From the NCBI GenBank assembly GCA_903830725.1, contig CAIKVH010000089.1, positions 1 through 38,974 on the forward strand: a stretch of 38,974 nt of DNA, in the 5' to 3' direction. The position numbers were made by a program, and so were the translations under genes. Positions 22,357 to 30,354 of the stretch are shown piece after piece. The stretch's first letter is position 1. Each line of letters opens with the position of its first letter. Below the pieces are notes generated by a model. The model worked only from the letters and a program-made list of their open reading frames with translations. It was not told the DNA's origin and did no database searches. This DNA comes from an uncultured Burkholderiales bacterium. Its GTDB lineage: Bacteria > Pseudomonadota > Gammaproteobacteria > Burkholderiales > Burkholderiaceae_C.

Positions 22357-23432
22357 AACGTTTCTTGATTCATGTTGCGCGAGTACATGAGCCATAGTAA
22401 GTACACACCACCCAAAATTGCTGTAAAAAGGCCGACGGGCAACTCCTGCGGGGCAATAAGCAAGCGCGCTGCAATATCTGCAATTAACAGAAGTAGCCCG
22501 CCCATTAAACTTGAGATCAGGATCAACCAATTGTGTGTAACCTTGAGGAGGGAGCGAACTAAATGGGGCGCTGCTAAGCCCACAAAAGCGATCAAACCCG
22601 TTTGAGCTACCGCGATCCCGATTGAAAGTGCGAGCACAGCGATCAATGCCATCCTAACTGGGCGTAAATTCAGTCCCAAACTGATAGCCGTTGCTTCGCC
22701 GAGGCTCAATGCGTCAAGGGCACGACTAAGAGTCCAAGAGCAAGCTGAGCAAAAAAACCAAATAATGCTCATTAAAAGGATTGAGCTCCAACTTAAGAGG
22801 CTTGTCGTGCCCAGCAAAAAGGATTGCATACTTTGAAGGATTTGCGGATCAAGCATTGCTGTTAACGAGGTCAAGGCGCCCAGAATAACGCCGACAATAA
22901 TCCCTGCTAATAAAAGCCTAAGTGTGTGCTGCACGCCTCGTGAAAGTAGGAGGGTTAGAGTCACTGCTAGTAAGGCACCTAGAAATGCTGCACCGCTAAG
23001 CCCTAATTTGAAAATCCAAGATGTGCTGTCAGTGCTAGCTCCCAAGAGCACCAGCATGGTTGCAACTCCAAGTGATGCGCCCGATGCACTTCCGAGTAAG
23101 TAGGGGTCTGCAAGATGATTCCTGAACAGCCCCTGCGCTAGTGCGCCAGATAAGCCAAGAAGCGCGCCTGCAAGCCACGCACCAATTGTTCTGGGTAATC
23201 TAATATCTTGAATGATTTGCAGTGCAACAGGATCACTGAACGCATTTAAAAAGCTTTCAAACCCAGTACTGCCCAAGGCAACTCCAATCAGCATGAAAAG
23301 AGCAGCCAAGGCAATGAGTGAAGTAGCTAGTGAGCTAACGGTTAGTCCGGCTAGTCCCGGTAGTCCCGGTAGTCCCGGTAGTCCCGGTAGTCCCGAGCCA
23401 GTTGGATAAGCATGAGTTCTAGGTTTCTTCAA
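22353..23432 (-). CDS. btuC: Vitamin B12 ABC transporter permease (FecCD family)
   Basis: A 359-residue inner-membrane permease with about ten membrane segments; conserved FecCD stretches include IRLPRTIGAWLAGALLGLSGA, the AQGLFRNHLADPYLLG loop and IGIAVAQTGLIAFVGLAAPHLVR. The start is TTG at 23432, overlapping the btuF stop as TTGA. Residues 14-31 are a (Gly-Leu-Pro) tandem repeat encoded by a 9-bp DNA repeat, which is not part of the family fold. The C-terminus overlaps btuD by four bases, so translation is probably coupled. Confidence 0.92.
   Translation of the reverse strand: MKKPRTHAYPTGSGLPGLPGLPGLPGLAGLTVSSLATSLIALAALFMLIGVALGSTGFESFLNAFSDPVALQIIQDIRLPRTIGAWLAGALLGLSGALAQGLFRNHLADPYLLGSASGASLGVATMLVLLGASTDSTSWIFKLGLSGAAFLGALLAVTLTLLLSRGVQHTLRLLLAGIIVGVILGALTSLTAMLDPQILQSMQSFLLGTTSLLSWSSILLMSIIWFFCSACSWTLSRALDALSLGEATAISLGLNLRPVRMALIAVLALSIGIAVAQTGLIAFVGLAAPHLVRSLLKVTHNWLILISSLMGGLLLLIADIAARLLIAPQELPVGLFTAILGGVYLLWLMYSRNMNQETL
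23343..23396 (-). repeat. In-frame 9-bp tandem repeat inside btuC
   Basis: Six units of nine bases; the central four (23352-23387) are identical TAGTCCCGG on the plus strand, and the outer two vary slightly. Because the unit is three codons, copy-number changes add or remove Gly-Leu-Pro triplets near the BtuC N-terminus without a frameshift. Confidence 0.9.
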
Positions 23433-24298
23433 GACTTAAGTCCTTTGGTGGCAATACACTCAGCAATGATCTGGGCGCCTTCTCCCATCCTCGGGCCCGG
23501 ACGTACAACGATGTCGGATTGTTCCTTAGACAGAATGCAAATACGCTGCTCTAATATAGCTCCCATGTGACTCCAGCCGGGACGTTTCAATAGGTCGGGT
23601 AAATGATTGTCGCTGACGATAATTAAATCTGGTCTTTCTTTGACAACAAATTCTGGATTTAGTTTCGGAAATTCACCGAGATTTTCTGGAATTATATTTT
23701 TTACCCCTAAGCGAGTTAAAGTCTCGCCTATAAATGAGTGAGGACCAGCCGCAAACGGCCCCGTAGACACTTCAAAGTAAACGCGAAGGGACTTTGCTTC
23801 TAAGGGGAGGGATAGGGCAGTTTTTGTAATCGTGGATTCCAATGATTGCCAAAGCTTTTGACCATCATTGTTTTGAAATATAAGATCAAAGTTATCTAAG
23901 GCTCTTTGAATGTCTTTGTAGTTTACCGTTTTTAACACAAAAACGTTTATTCCCAATCGCTCAAGTCTTTGACTGAGTTGGGGATTGTTGGACATTAGCA
24001 CTAGATCTGGTTTTAGTGACACTAGCATTTCTATATTTGGGTTTAAACCTCCTCCCAGATGCGGGACCGATTTAGCTCTTGCAGGAGTGTTAGAGTATTC
24101 ATCAACACCGACCAGTAGATCGCACTTATTGAGCGCACATATAGTTTCAGTAATTGAGGGTAACAAACTCACAATCCGTTTGGGTGGTGAGATGACGGAT
24201 AAATTCATACCCCGGTCATCGATCACCCTAAATGCTATAGCAGAGCTTGCATTCAAAATGCACAGTAGGATCAGTAGTAGCTTGGGGTTGAATTTCAC
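23429..24298 (-). CDS. btuF: Periplasmic vitamin B12-binding protein
   Basis: A 289-residue class III binding protein (Peripla_BP_2) with a signal peptide (cleavage near AIA, residue 22). The start is GTG. Key pattern: RIVSLLPSITETICALN, LVGVDEYSNTP, LKPDLVLMSN and GPFAAGPHSFIGETLTRLG, typical of BtuF. It delivers cobalamin to BtuC. It lies nine bases after btuB and overlaps the btuC start. Confidence 0.92.
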   Translation of the reverse strand: MKFNPKLLLILLCILNASSAIAFRVIDDRGMNLSVISPPKRIVSLLPSITETICALNKCDLLVGVDEYSNTPARAKSVPHLGGGLNPNIEMLVSLKPDLVLMSNNPQLSQRLERLGINVFVLKTVNYKDIQRALDNFDLIFQNNDGQKLWQSLESTITKTALSLPLEAKSLRVYFEVSTGPFAAGPHSFIGETLTRLGVKNIIPENLGEFPKLNPEFVVKERPDLIIVSDNHLPDLLKRPGWSHMGAILEQRICILSKEQSDIVVRPGPRMGEGAQIIAECIATKGLKS

Positions 24299-24307
24299 AG
24301 CGTCAAG

Positions 24308-26269
24308 CTATTTTTGTTGATAAACCATGGATAACCAAGCAGTTCTACCTGGGGTGTTATAGCCGTATGCGACTTGATATTTTTCATTAAAGGCGTTATC
24401 AAGGCGAATTCTAAAAGTAACCTCGTCCGTATATTTGTAACCCGCATAAAAAGACCAAATATGATAAGGATTCAGGGTGGTTAAATTGAAATTTGTATCG
24501 TTATCGTAGCGACTGCTCGAGAATATTGCCTTTGCGCCAACATCATAGAGGTCAATTGTTTTGGCAAGGTCTACGGATCCAAACTCCTTTGCTTTTCGCA
24601 GTAAAGGGGTAGCACCTGGAGACTCGTTAGTAGGGTTTTGGCTTGTGTACGCACCAATCAATCTATAACCCATCCAAGTAGCCCTTTCTGAGAATTCCCA
24701 TCCGTGGTTGACGATGTAGGGCATATTCACATAAGCATATTGGGTTGATGTTCCGCCAACGTAGGTTATGCCGTTGTGTGTGTTCGTATTGAAATATACC
24801 AATCTGGTGTTGGTATTGGCATTTATGTATTCAATCCCTGACTCAACGGTATGATGGATTTCTGGCGTTAAATTGGGATTAAAACAGCTTGAAGTCGTGG
24901 GACAGACATAATTAGCTGGGTTGGGGAATAGTTCAGCCACAGCGGGAGCTCTGAACCCAGTAGATGCAGCAGCAGTTAATTTCAACGCATTTGTCAAATG
25001 GTATCCAACGCCAAACAAGCCGGTCGTTGCACCAAAGTTAGAGCCAGAGGTATCGCTCAGTCCAATGCTAACGGCGTTAGGTTGACTAACTTTAAGGCCA
25101 TCACGCCTTATGTTCAATTGAAAATCAAAATCACCCCATTTGAGAGAATCTCCTATGAACATTCCCAATGATTCTCTGTACATCAAATCTCCCGCACCGT
25201 CATCAAAATGTTGATTTGTGTAAGTGAGACCAAAGGATGTCTTGTGATATTTGCTTAATTCATAGGTGTTATTCCAATTGAGCGTATTGGTCGCGGATGT
25301 TGTGTCTGGAGCCAACGCAGTTATGGGGGTGTATTGATAATCTAGTTTGGAATTGGTGATATCTACTTGAGAAAACCAATTCTCAGATAAACCAATCTTT
25401 GCAAACAAGGTGGTATCGTTACTTATGGTTCTCATGTAGATACCACTGTTGAGGTATGCATACGAAACAGGATCAGTGGCGTTGAAGTCGTATGTATTAT
25501 CTTGATATCTTTCTTTAAAACCGATTTCAAGATCACGATGAACCATTTGGCTTGCTCCTAGACTGATACCGTGGCCTTTGTAATCTCCAAGTGACGTGCT
25601 TGAGGTTGGATAGACTGAATGATCAATTGGTGCAAATCCAGAGCTATTGGTTGTATTGGCAGTGATATTAAATTTTGTATCCTCAACTCTCCCTGCTGTG
25701 CCCAGTGTTGTATCTACGGTTTTATTTGATCCATAAGTGACACTGCCAAAAGACTTGGGCGGGGCGTTTGAAGCCGAAGTTGTCATGATATTTATAACAC
25801 CTCCAATGGCGGCTTCACCGTACAAGGCGCTACTGTTGCCCCTAAGTATTTCAACCCTCTGTATGGATTGAACTGGGGGCCAACTCGTATTACTCATTGA
25901 TCCTGCCCCGTCGGGTTGAATTCTTATGCCGTCCACATATATGGCAACACTGTTGCTCGACTGTCCCCTTAAGAATAAAGAGGACGTAGCGCCAAGTCCT
26001 CCGGTAGTGCTTATTTCGATGCCTGGCTCACCCATCAAAAGCTCTACGACTGATCGAGCCTGTGATCTTTGAATTTCTTCCTTAGTAATTACAGTAATTG
26101 AGGGGAGTACTTCAGATAGCGGTTGTTCGTGACGAGACCCAATAATGACAACGGGATCTAAGAATTCTTCTGCTCTTGAGATTGGACTGATGACAAAGAT
26201 AGAAATTAGGAATGCAATGCTAAGTAAGTTAGCCTGCCCAGAGTGAAAAGCGCTTTTAAGAGAAAGCAT
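24308..26269 (-). CDS. btuB: TonB-dependent vitamin B12 outer-membrane receptor
   Basis: A 653-residue receptor. The leader is cleaved after SRA (about residue 33); the TonB-box-like DPVVIIGSR follows. The plug domain runs to about residue 165 with LRGQSSNSVAIYVDGIRIQP and VEILRGNSSALYGEAAIGGVINIMT. The rest is a 22-strand barrel, ending in a YGYNTPGRTAWLSMVYQ-type strand. It has good ribosome spacing (AGGA eight bases before the ATG). As the first gene after the cobalamin riboswitch, its assignment as BtuB is firm. Confidence 0.94.
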   Translation of the reverse strand: MLSLKSAFHSGQANLLSIAFLISIFVISPISRAEEFLDPVVIIGSRHEQPLSEVLPSITVITKEEIQRSQARSVVELLMGEPGIEISTTGGLGATSSLFLRGQSSNSVAIYVDGIRIQPDGAGSMSNTSWPPVQSIQRVEILRGNSSALYGEAAIGGVINIMTTSASNAPPKSFGSVTYGSNKTVDTTLGTAGRVEDTKFNITANTTNSSGFAPIDHSVYPTSSTSLGDYKGHGISLGASQMVHRDLEIGFKERYQDNTYDFNATDPVSYAYLNSGIYMRTISNDTTLFAKIGLSENWFSQVDITNSKLDYQYTPITALAPDTTSATNTLNWNNTYELSKYHKTSFGLTYTNQHFDDGAGDLMYRESLGMFIGDSLKWGDFDFQLNIRRDGLKVSQPNAVSIGLSDTSGSNFGATTGLFGVGYHLTNALKLTAAASTGFRAPAVAELFPNPANYVCPTTSSCFNPNLTPEIHHTVESGIEYINANTNTRLVYFNTNTHNGITYVGGTSTQYAYVNMPYIVNHGWEFSERATWMGYRLIGAYTSQNPTNESPGATPLLRKAKEFGSVDLAKTIDLYDVGAKAIFSSSRYDNDTNFNLTTLNPYHIWSFYAGYKYTDEVTFRIRLDNAFNEKYQVAYGYNTPGRTAWLSMVYQQK

Positions 26270-26417
26270 TTGAATTGTCCTGCTACAGGTTAGATTTCGT
26301 TAACTAGCCTCGTTAACTACTCTCCAATTGGAATATGCTGCGCAGGACATGACAGATCAAGGCCCGATAAGGGTCTTGTGTTTACTGGCATGCGAAATCC
26401 CGCGTCGCAATTTCCGC

Positions 26418-26590
26418 CTGTTAGAGCCGGTATCCGGACTAGTGAACAAAAGAATTTTGCCTTCCCAAATAATCAGATTATTCAGTGGACTTGTAAAACT
26501 CTTTGCATTTGAAAATGCGTTCATTTACCGTTGCGAGGACAGTAGGGTCGCTTACTTTTGTGAGCTCCACTTTCCCGTTTAACTGTTTCA
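26418..26590 (-). promoter_or_regulatory. Cobalamin riboswitch
   Basis: Read on the minus strand, the elements of the B12 riboswitch appear in order: AACGGGAA, the core CTCGCAACGGTAAATG, AAGTCCACTG, TTTGGGAAGG, and the B12 box AGTCCGGATACCGGCT (26440-26425). It lies about 150 bases before btuB, so B12 should shut off the whole uptake operon. The stem AAGACCC/GGGCCTT near 26359-26378 with adjacent sequence may be part of the expression platform. Confidence 0.92.
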
Positions 26591-26621
26591 AAAAATTAAA
26601 ACATGCACTCTAACTCGGCCC

Positions 26622-26627
26622 ATTCTA
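26622..26627 (-). promoter_or_regulatory. Candidate -10 of the B12 operon promoter
   Basis: TAGAAT on the minus strand, about 35 bases upstream of the riboswitch core, giving a start near 26614. The -35 region (AAAACA) is weak and falls in the end of the GNAT gene. Confidence 0.4.
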
Positions 26628-26635
26628 CAGTGAAT

Positions 26636-27217
26636 TTACGGGCCTGTTTTAAGCTTGTACCTGTGAGCGAGAGTGGTTCCGTACATGGCTGGTTTGGTAA
26701 ACGTCTCTACGAGCTCCCCAGCGTTCCTCTCAATTACCCGAATGGAGGCTAGGTTGTCTGTATTGGTGACAATATAAACAAAGGGGAGTCCTTGTTGATG
26801 TGCAAGTTTCAACATTTCACCTAGCGCGAAACTCGCGTAACCTTTGTTTTGAAAGCCGGGTGCTACACAATAACCAATATGACCCATCAGGTGGGGGGGT
26901 AACTCAGTTGTGTTCTTTTGCCATCTGAGTGAAAGAGTACCGCAGTATTCATGGGTTGCTTGATTCCAAATCCAACGCCTAAGACTAGGCACCGCATAGG
27001 CAACTGTCTTATCCGGCAGTAAATAGGGTTGGGCGCGAGCATTGGGATCATCAAAAAGACTTAAATGCTCGGATGGATCCTCCTCCAATTCCCTGATTTT
27101 ATTAAGTACCGACTCAGGGGCGGTGCCTGTAGGCATGTCATGCCATCCGCTCTTTAAAGCTTGTACGTAGCTGGCGATATGCGAGGGGTTGGGTTTTACG
27201 AGTTGTATCAAAGTCAT
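26636..27217 (-). CDS. GNAT-family N-acetyltransferase
   Basis: A 193-residue acetyltransferase. The acetyl-CoA motif A is GYCVAPGFQNKGYASFAL (about 114-131) with the Q-x-x-G-x-A signature; motif B follows in YIVTNTDNLASIRVIERNAGELV, with the N-x-x-S-x-x-x-x-E pattern typical of RimJ/RimL and YokL-like enzymes. The substrate is not evident. Its ATG overlaps the stop of the MerR-like regulator (ATGA), so the two are translationally coupled. Confidence 0.85.
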   Translation of the reverse strand: MTLIQLVKPNPSHIASYVQALKSGWHDMPTGTAPESVLNKIRELEEDPSEHLSLFDDPNARAQPYLLPDKTVAYAVPSLRRWIWNQATHEYCGTLSLRWQKNTTELPPHLMGHIGYCVAPGFQNKGYASFALGEMLKLAHQQGLPFVYIVTNTDNLASIRVIERNAGELVETFTKPAMYGTTLAHRYKLKTGP

Positions 27218-28314
27218 GGATCTAAGGTAAGGCCCTCGTGGGCTGCAATTTTCTCCAGCGCAACCTCGAAAAGCGCCCTGGCTGTGCCTGAGACACTACT
27301 CAAATAGCCATGTAATTCTCTGTCATCATGCGAGTGGCTGAGGCAATCTTGGCTGTATTTTTCGAAACTCGCCAGGTGAGAGATGATCTCGCTTACGTGT
27401 TTGGGACACTCACAAAAAATATCAGTCGAGACAGCGGCAATTTTAAGCAACGATTCATCTGAGTACTTGCGTGGTGGGATCAGGGATGAGTTGGGCGTAT
27501 ACGCAGTACTATCTTTATCTTGGGTATGAGGGGCAGCAATGAAATGAGCTGCATCAATTACTAAAACTGATTCAATGAGTTCAGCGAGCTCTCCTTCGGT
27601 AAGGGGCTCACGTTTGAGGATCACTCCATTACCTCTTAAAATTTCTGTGACTGCACCGGGCGCAAACTGATAAAGCAGTATTACTTTTAGTGGCTGCAAA
27701 ATCTCTGATAGCTTTCGGATGACGTCTCCACTGTCCAACTGAAGAGTGTTTTGGCTGATGATTAAAAGTTGATTTCGTTGTTTAGGCTCGCCTTGTGAGG
27801 CGTTACCAGCTAAATCTGAAGCCGCTGAATTTGCGCTGCTCAAATCAGAAAATGTCTGACTTATTTGAAGTTTTCCACGAGAAAAGGCTTGTATAAATTT
27901 CGCCCCTTCCAGGCGTTTGGATAAGGCGTGTCCAATAACCGTTGCACGCACAGTCCTTGTTAAATCTGGCGCAGCTGGAGTCAACCCCTCGGGGGATATC
28001 TCCAGATTAGAGGTTTGCGGCACACCAGCCTTGTGGGTGAGTTCAGCCAATCTGTAATTTCTAAGCAAGGCCTGAAGTTCTGAGCTGGCTAGCTTAGCTA
28101 TGGTGCTAATGGACTGGCCTTTTTCACTAAGATGTTTAAATAGCAACGCTCGCTCGATATCACTTTGTTGGTACATACGGTGATTACCGCTGGTCTTTGT
28201 AGGTGCGAAAGCTTGGTATCTATTTTCCCAATCCCTAATTGTTGTGACAGGGATTCCTGTAAGCTCAGAAACTGCCCCTATTTTGTAGAGAATGGTGGTG
28301 GGTATTTTTTCCAT
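27214..28314 (-). CDS. MerR-family regulator with a degenerate sensor-like C-terminal region
   Basis: A 366-residue protein. Residues 8-80 are a MerR winged helix (YKIGAVSELTGIPVTTIRDWENRY and HRMYQQSDIERALLFKHL). The long C-terminal region has alternating strands and helices (ATVIGHALSKRL, LLIISQ, LKVILLYQFAPGAVTEIL) like the cobalamin- or flavin-sensing MerR regulators of the LitR/CarH/AppA-SCHIC type, but no Asp-x-His-x-x-Gly motif is seen. The last 60 residues hold FCECPKHVSEII and LHGYLSSVSGTARALFEVAL, typical of a Burkholderiales group. The ligand is unknown. It shares an intergenic region with the divergent Rrf2-like gene. Confidence 0.75.
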   Translation of the reverse strand: MEKIPTTILYKIGAVSELTGIPVTTIRDWENRYQAFAPTKTSGNHRMYQQSDIERALLFKHLSEKGQSISTIAKLASSELQALLRNYRLAELTHKAGVPQTSNLEISPEGLTPAAPDLTRTVRATVIGHALSKRLEGAKFIQAFSRGKLQISQTFSDLSSANSAASDLAGNASQGEPKQRNQLLIISQNTLQLDSGDVIRKLSEILQPLKVILLYQFAPGAVTEILRGNGVILKREPLTEGELAELIESVLVIDAAHFIAAPHTQDKDSTAYTPNSSLIPPRKYSDESLLKIAAVSTDIFCECPKHVSEIISHLASFEKYSQDCLSHSHDDRELHGYLSSVSGTARALFEVALEKIAAHEGLTLDP

Positions 28315-28475
28315 TATTAATTAATTGAGTAGTTCTTGAGTAGATTATATCTGCATGATTTATAGAAATATGGCGTTTATTTCGATTTAATTTGTATTTT
28401 GCATAGATATTATTGTTTTAAACCATTAAAATCTACAAAACGGTTCAAGTAAGCAATGCATTACGCGGGGGAAAG

Positions 28476-29018
28476 ATGATTTCAAAACGCGCCATAACAG
28501 GATTAGACGTAACGGTATTGATCGCCTGCGCAGGTAGATCAAGAATGGTCACGACTCTTGAGTTAGCAGACTCAACGGGACTCTCCGTTTCGAATTTGGA
28601 GCAAATCCTCAAGCAATTGAAAGTTAATCAGATTGTTAAATCCGTAAAAGGTCCAGGTGGGGGATATCAACTTTGCGCAGATTTAGAGCAACTCACGGTT
28701 TTGGACTTGGTAAAAATATTTGACAAATCCAATGCGCCTTGCAGGGGAGAGTCAGCAACCTTAGAGGGTGGATTGCCACCATTGGTCATTGATTCAGCAT
28801 CAATTGAGAATTCATTCATAGCGCTAATAGAGGAGTTTTTGGCATCCCAAAAATTGATAGACTTGGTACGCCTACTGCCGCAGTGGAACCTTGCTGAGTC
28901 CACTTCAGTTAAAACGGGGCGCTTTAAATTGAAGGATCCTCCTCCTAGGATTATTCCGAGAAGTCCAAACTCTGTCTTTCAATTGTCTGCATTTATGTCT
29001 TCTCCTGCTTTTGGATGA
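28476..29018 (+). CDS. Rrf2-family transcriptional regulator
   Basis: A 180-residue regulator. The N-terminal winged helix is clear: TTLELADSTGLSVSNLEQILKQLKVNQIVKSVKGPGGGYQL (about 26-66), with the PGGGYxL wing motif. IscR and NsrR carry three Cys in the cluster loop; here that region has only C89 (APCRGES), so an iron-sulfur cluster of the IscR type is unlikely. The C-terminal 40 residues are Pro/Ser-rich and extra to the family. A strong GGGGGAAAG ribosome site precedes the ATG. Targets unknown. Confidence 0.85.
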   Translation: MISKRAITGLDVTVLIACAGRSRMVTTLELADSTGLSVSNLEQILKQLKVNQIVKSVKGPGGGYQLCADLEQLTVLDLVKIFDKSNAPCRGESATLEGGLPPLVIDSASIENSFIALIEEFLASQKLIDLVRLLPQWNLAESTSVKTGRFKLKDPPPRIIPRSPNSVFQLSAFMSSPAFG

Positions 29019-29082
29019 AGCTTACCCTTTAAAAGTTAACCCAACCTATAGGCTGCTTTTTTCTATTTATCCATCTTGCCCG

Positions 29083-29111
29083 GAAAACCCCGTCCTTTAG
29101 GGGGAGGATGT
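29083..29111. mobile_element. Possible end remnant of an IS200/IS605-type element
   Basis: The bases GAAAACCCCGTCCTT, TAG, GGGGAGGATGT resemble the conserved CCCCGTCCTTTAGGGCGGGGAGGATGTC-type sequence found at the right ends of IS605/TnpB elements, with a small deletion in the second arm. No transposase or TnpB frame is adjacent. Tentative. Confidence 0.35.
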
Positions 29112-29266
29112 AGAGCCGATACAGATTGTTGCTCAAGAGTGACTTGATGTCAGGCACGAAATGATTCGCCTGAAAATGTTTTAGGCAATAACCACTTTAA
29201 TGGGAATTCCTGTAAATTAAGGCTCGCTTTGAATGCGTAGAATAGCGTTTTGGCTAGGTTTTACAT

Positions 29267-30232
29267 ATGAATCATTCTCATCATTCGCGGGGTCATCATG
29301 ATGAGCACTCCCATCTGCATGAGCACTCTCATCACGTGGTCAACCACGGGTTATCCTTTTTCCTCTCAGTTGTACTCAATTTAGGATTTGTCGCAATAGA
29401 GTCCTTTTACGGATTTATGTCCAACTCCACCGCATTGATTGCTGATGCTGGTCATAACCTGTCGGACGTCCTCGGTTTATTACTGTCATGGGCAGCAATC
29501 ATTGCAGCCAAAAAACTCCCAAAAGGCAGATACACCTACGGACTGAGGGGAGCGACCATTATTGCTTCATTGGCTAATGCAGCGATTTTGTTATTTGCAT
29601 GCGGTGCAATCGCATTGGAGTCCGTTTACAGGCTAATGGACCCAGTGGCAGTATCCGGCGCAACTGTGAGTTGGATTGCAGGGATAGGTATTGTGATTAA
29701 TTCTATTTCTGCATGGGTGCTTATGCAAGGAAGCAAAGATGACATCAACATACGCGGCGCCTATTTGCATATGGTTTCAGATGCCGTGATATCTTTTGGC
29801 GTAGTTTTGACTGGAATCGCTATCATTTATACAGGATTGCAATGGCTTGACCCTTTAATTAGCATCCTAATCAGCGGTAGTATCGTTTACGGCACGTTTG
29901 GATTGCTAAAAGAATCTATGAGCCTATCCATAAATGCGGCGCCTATAAGGGTTGATTTGAAAGCAATAGATGCCTTTTTGCGATCCCACCCAGGAATCAA
30001 AGATATCCATGATCTTCATGTGTGGGCTCTGAGCACTACAGAGAATGCACTAACAGCTCACCTGGTCATACCAGCGGGCTATCCAGGAGACACCTTTATG
30101 GATGAAATAACGAACGTGCTAAGGGTCAAATATCTTATCCATCACAGCACACTTCAGATTGAGCAGGGAACCACTGAGCATCATTGTTTTTTGCACGATG
30201 CACATAGCCATTCACATAACCATACACACTAG
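29267..30232 (+). CDS. Cation diffusion facilitator zinc/metal exporter
   Basis: A 321-residue CDF transporter with six membrane segments. The zinc-site pair is DAGHNLSD (H63, D67) in segment 2 and HMVSD in segment 5. The N-terminus (residues 2-27) and the C-terminal 20 residues are very His-rich, likely metal-sensing or chaperoning. The cytoplasmic C-terminal domain has the usual LHVWALSTTENALTAHLVI pattern. The sequence fits the CzcD/ZitB group, exporting Zn2+, possibly Co2+ and Cd2+. It is a single gene ended by the hairpin at 30254-30275. Confidence 0.92.
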   Translation: MNHSHHSRGHHDEHSHLHEHSHHVVNHGLSFFLSVVLNLGFVAIESFYGFMSNSTALIADAGHNLSDVLGLLLSWAAIIAAKKLPKGRYTYGLRGATIIASLANAAILLFACGAIALESVYRLMDPVAVSGATVSWIAGIGIVINSISAWVLMQGSKDDINIRGAYLHMVSDAVISFGVVLTGIAIIYTGLQWLDPLISILISGSIVYGTFGLLKESMSLSINAAPIRVDLKAIDAFLRSHPGIKDIHDLHVWALSTTENALTAHLVIPAGYPGDTFMDEITNVLRVKYLIHHSTLQIEQGTTEHHCFLHDAHSHSHNHTH

Positions 30233-30253
30233 CCGTTACGCTTAGTCAAAGAA

Positions 30254-30275
30254 AAAGCCTCCCGCAGGAGGCTTT
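30254..30275. terminator. Bidirectional terminator between cation exporter and hppA
   Basis: AAAGCCTCC and GGAGGCTTT are perfect arms around CGCA. On the minus strand the stem is followed by TTTTTC, a good intrinsic terminator for hppA; on the plus strand the U-run is short. Confidence 0.85.
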
Positions 30276-30354
30276 AAGTAACGATTAGCAGTTATTGAAT
30301 TTTGTTCTACTTCTACAAGTCAGTCTCTAAAATGGGGCTGATTTAGGATCCAAT

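Noticed and set aside
26328-26582. 84-codon plus-strand frame
   Set aside because: It is the reverse strand of the cobalamin riboswitch.
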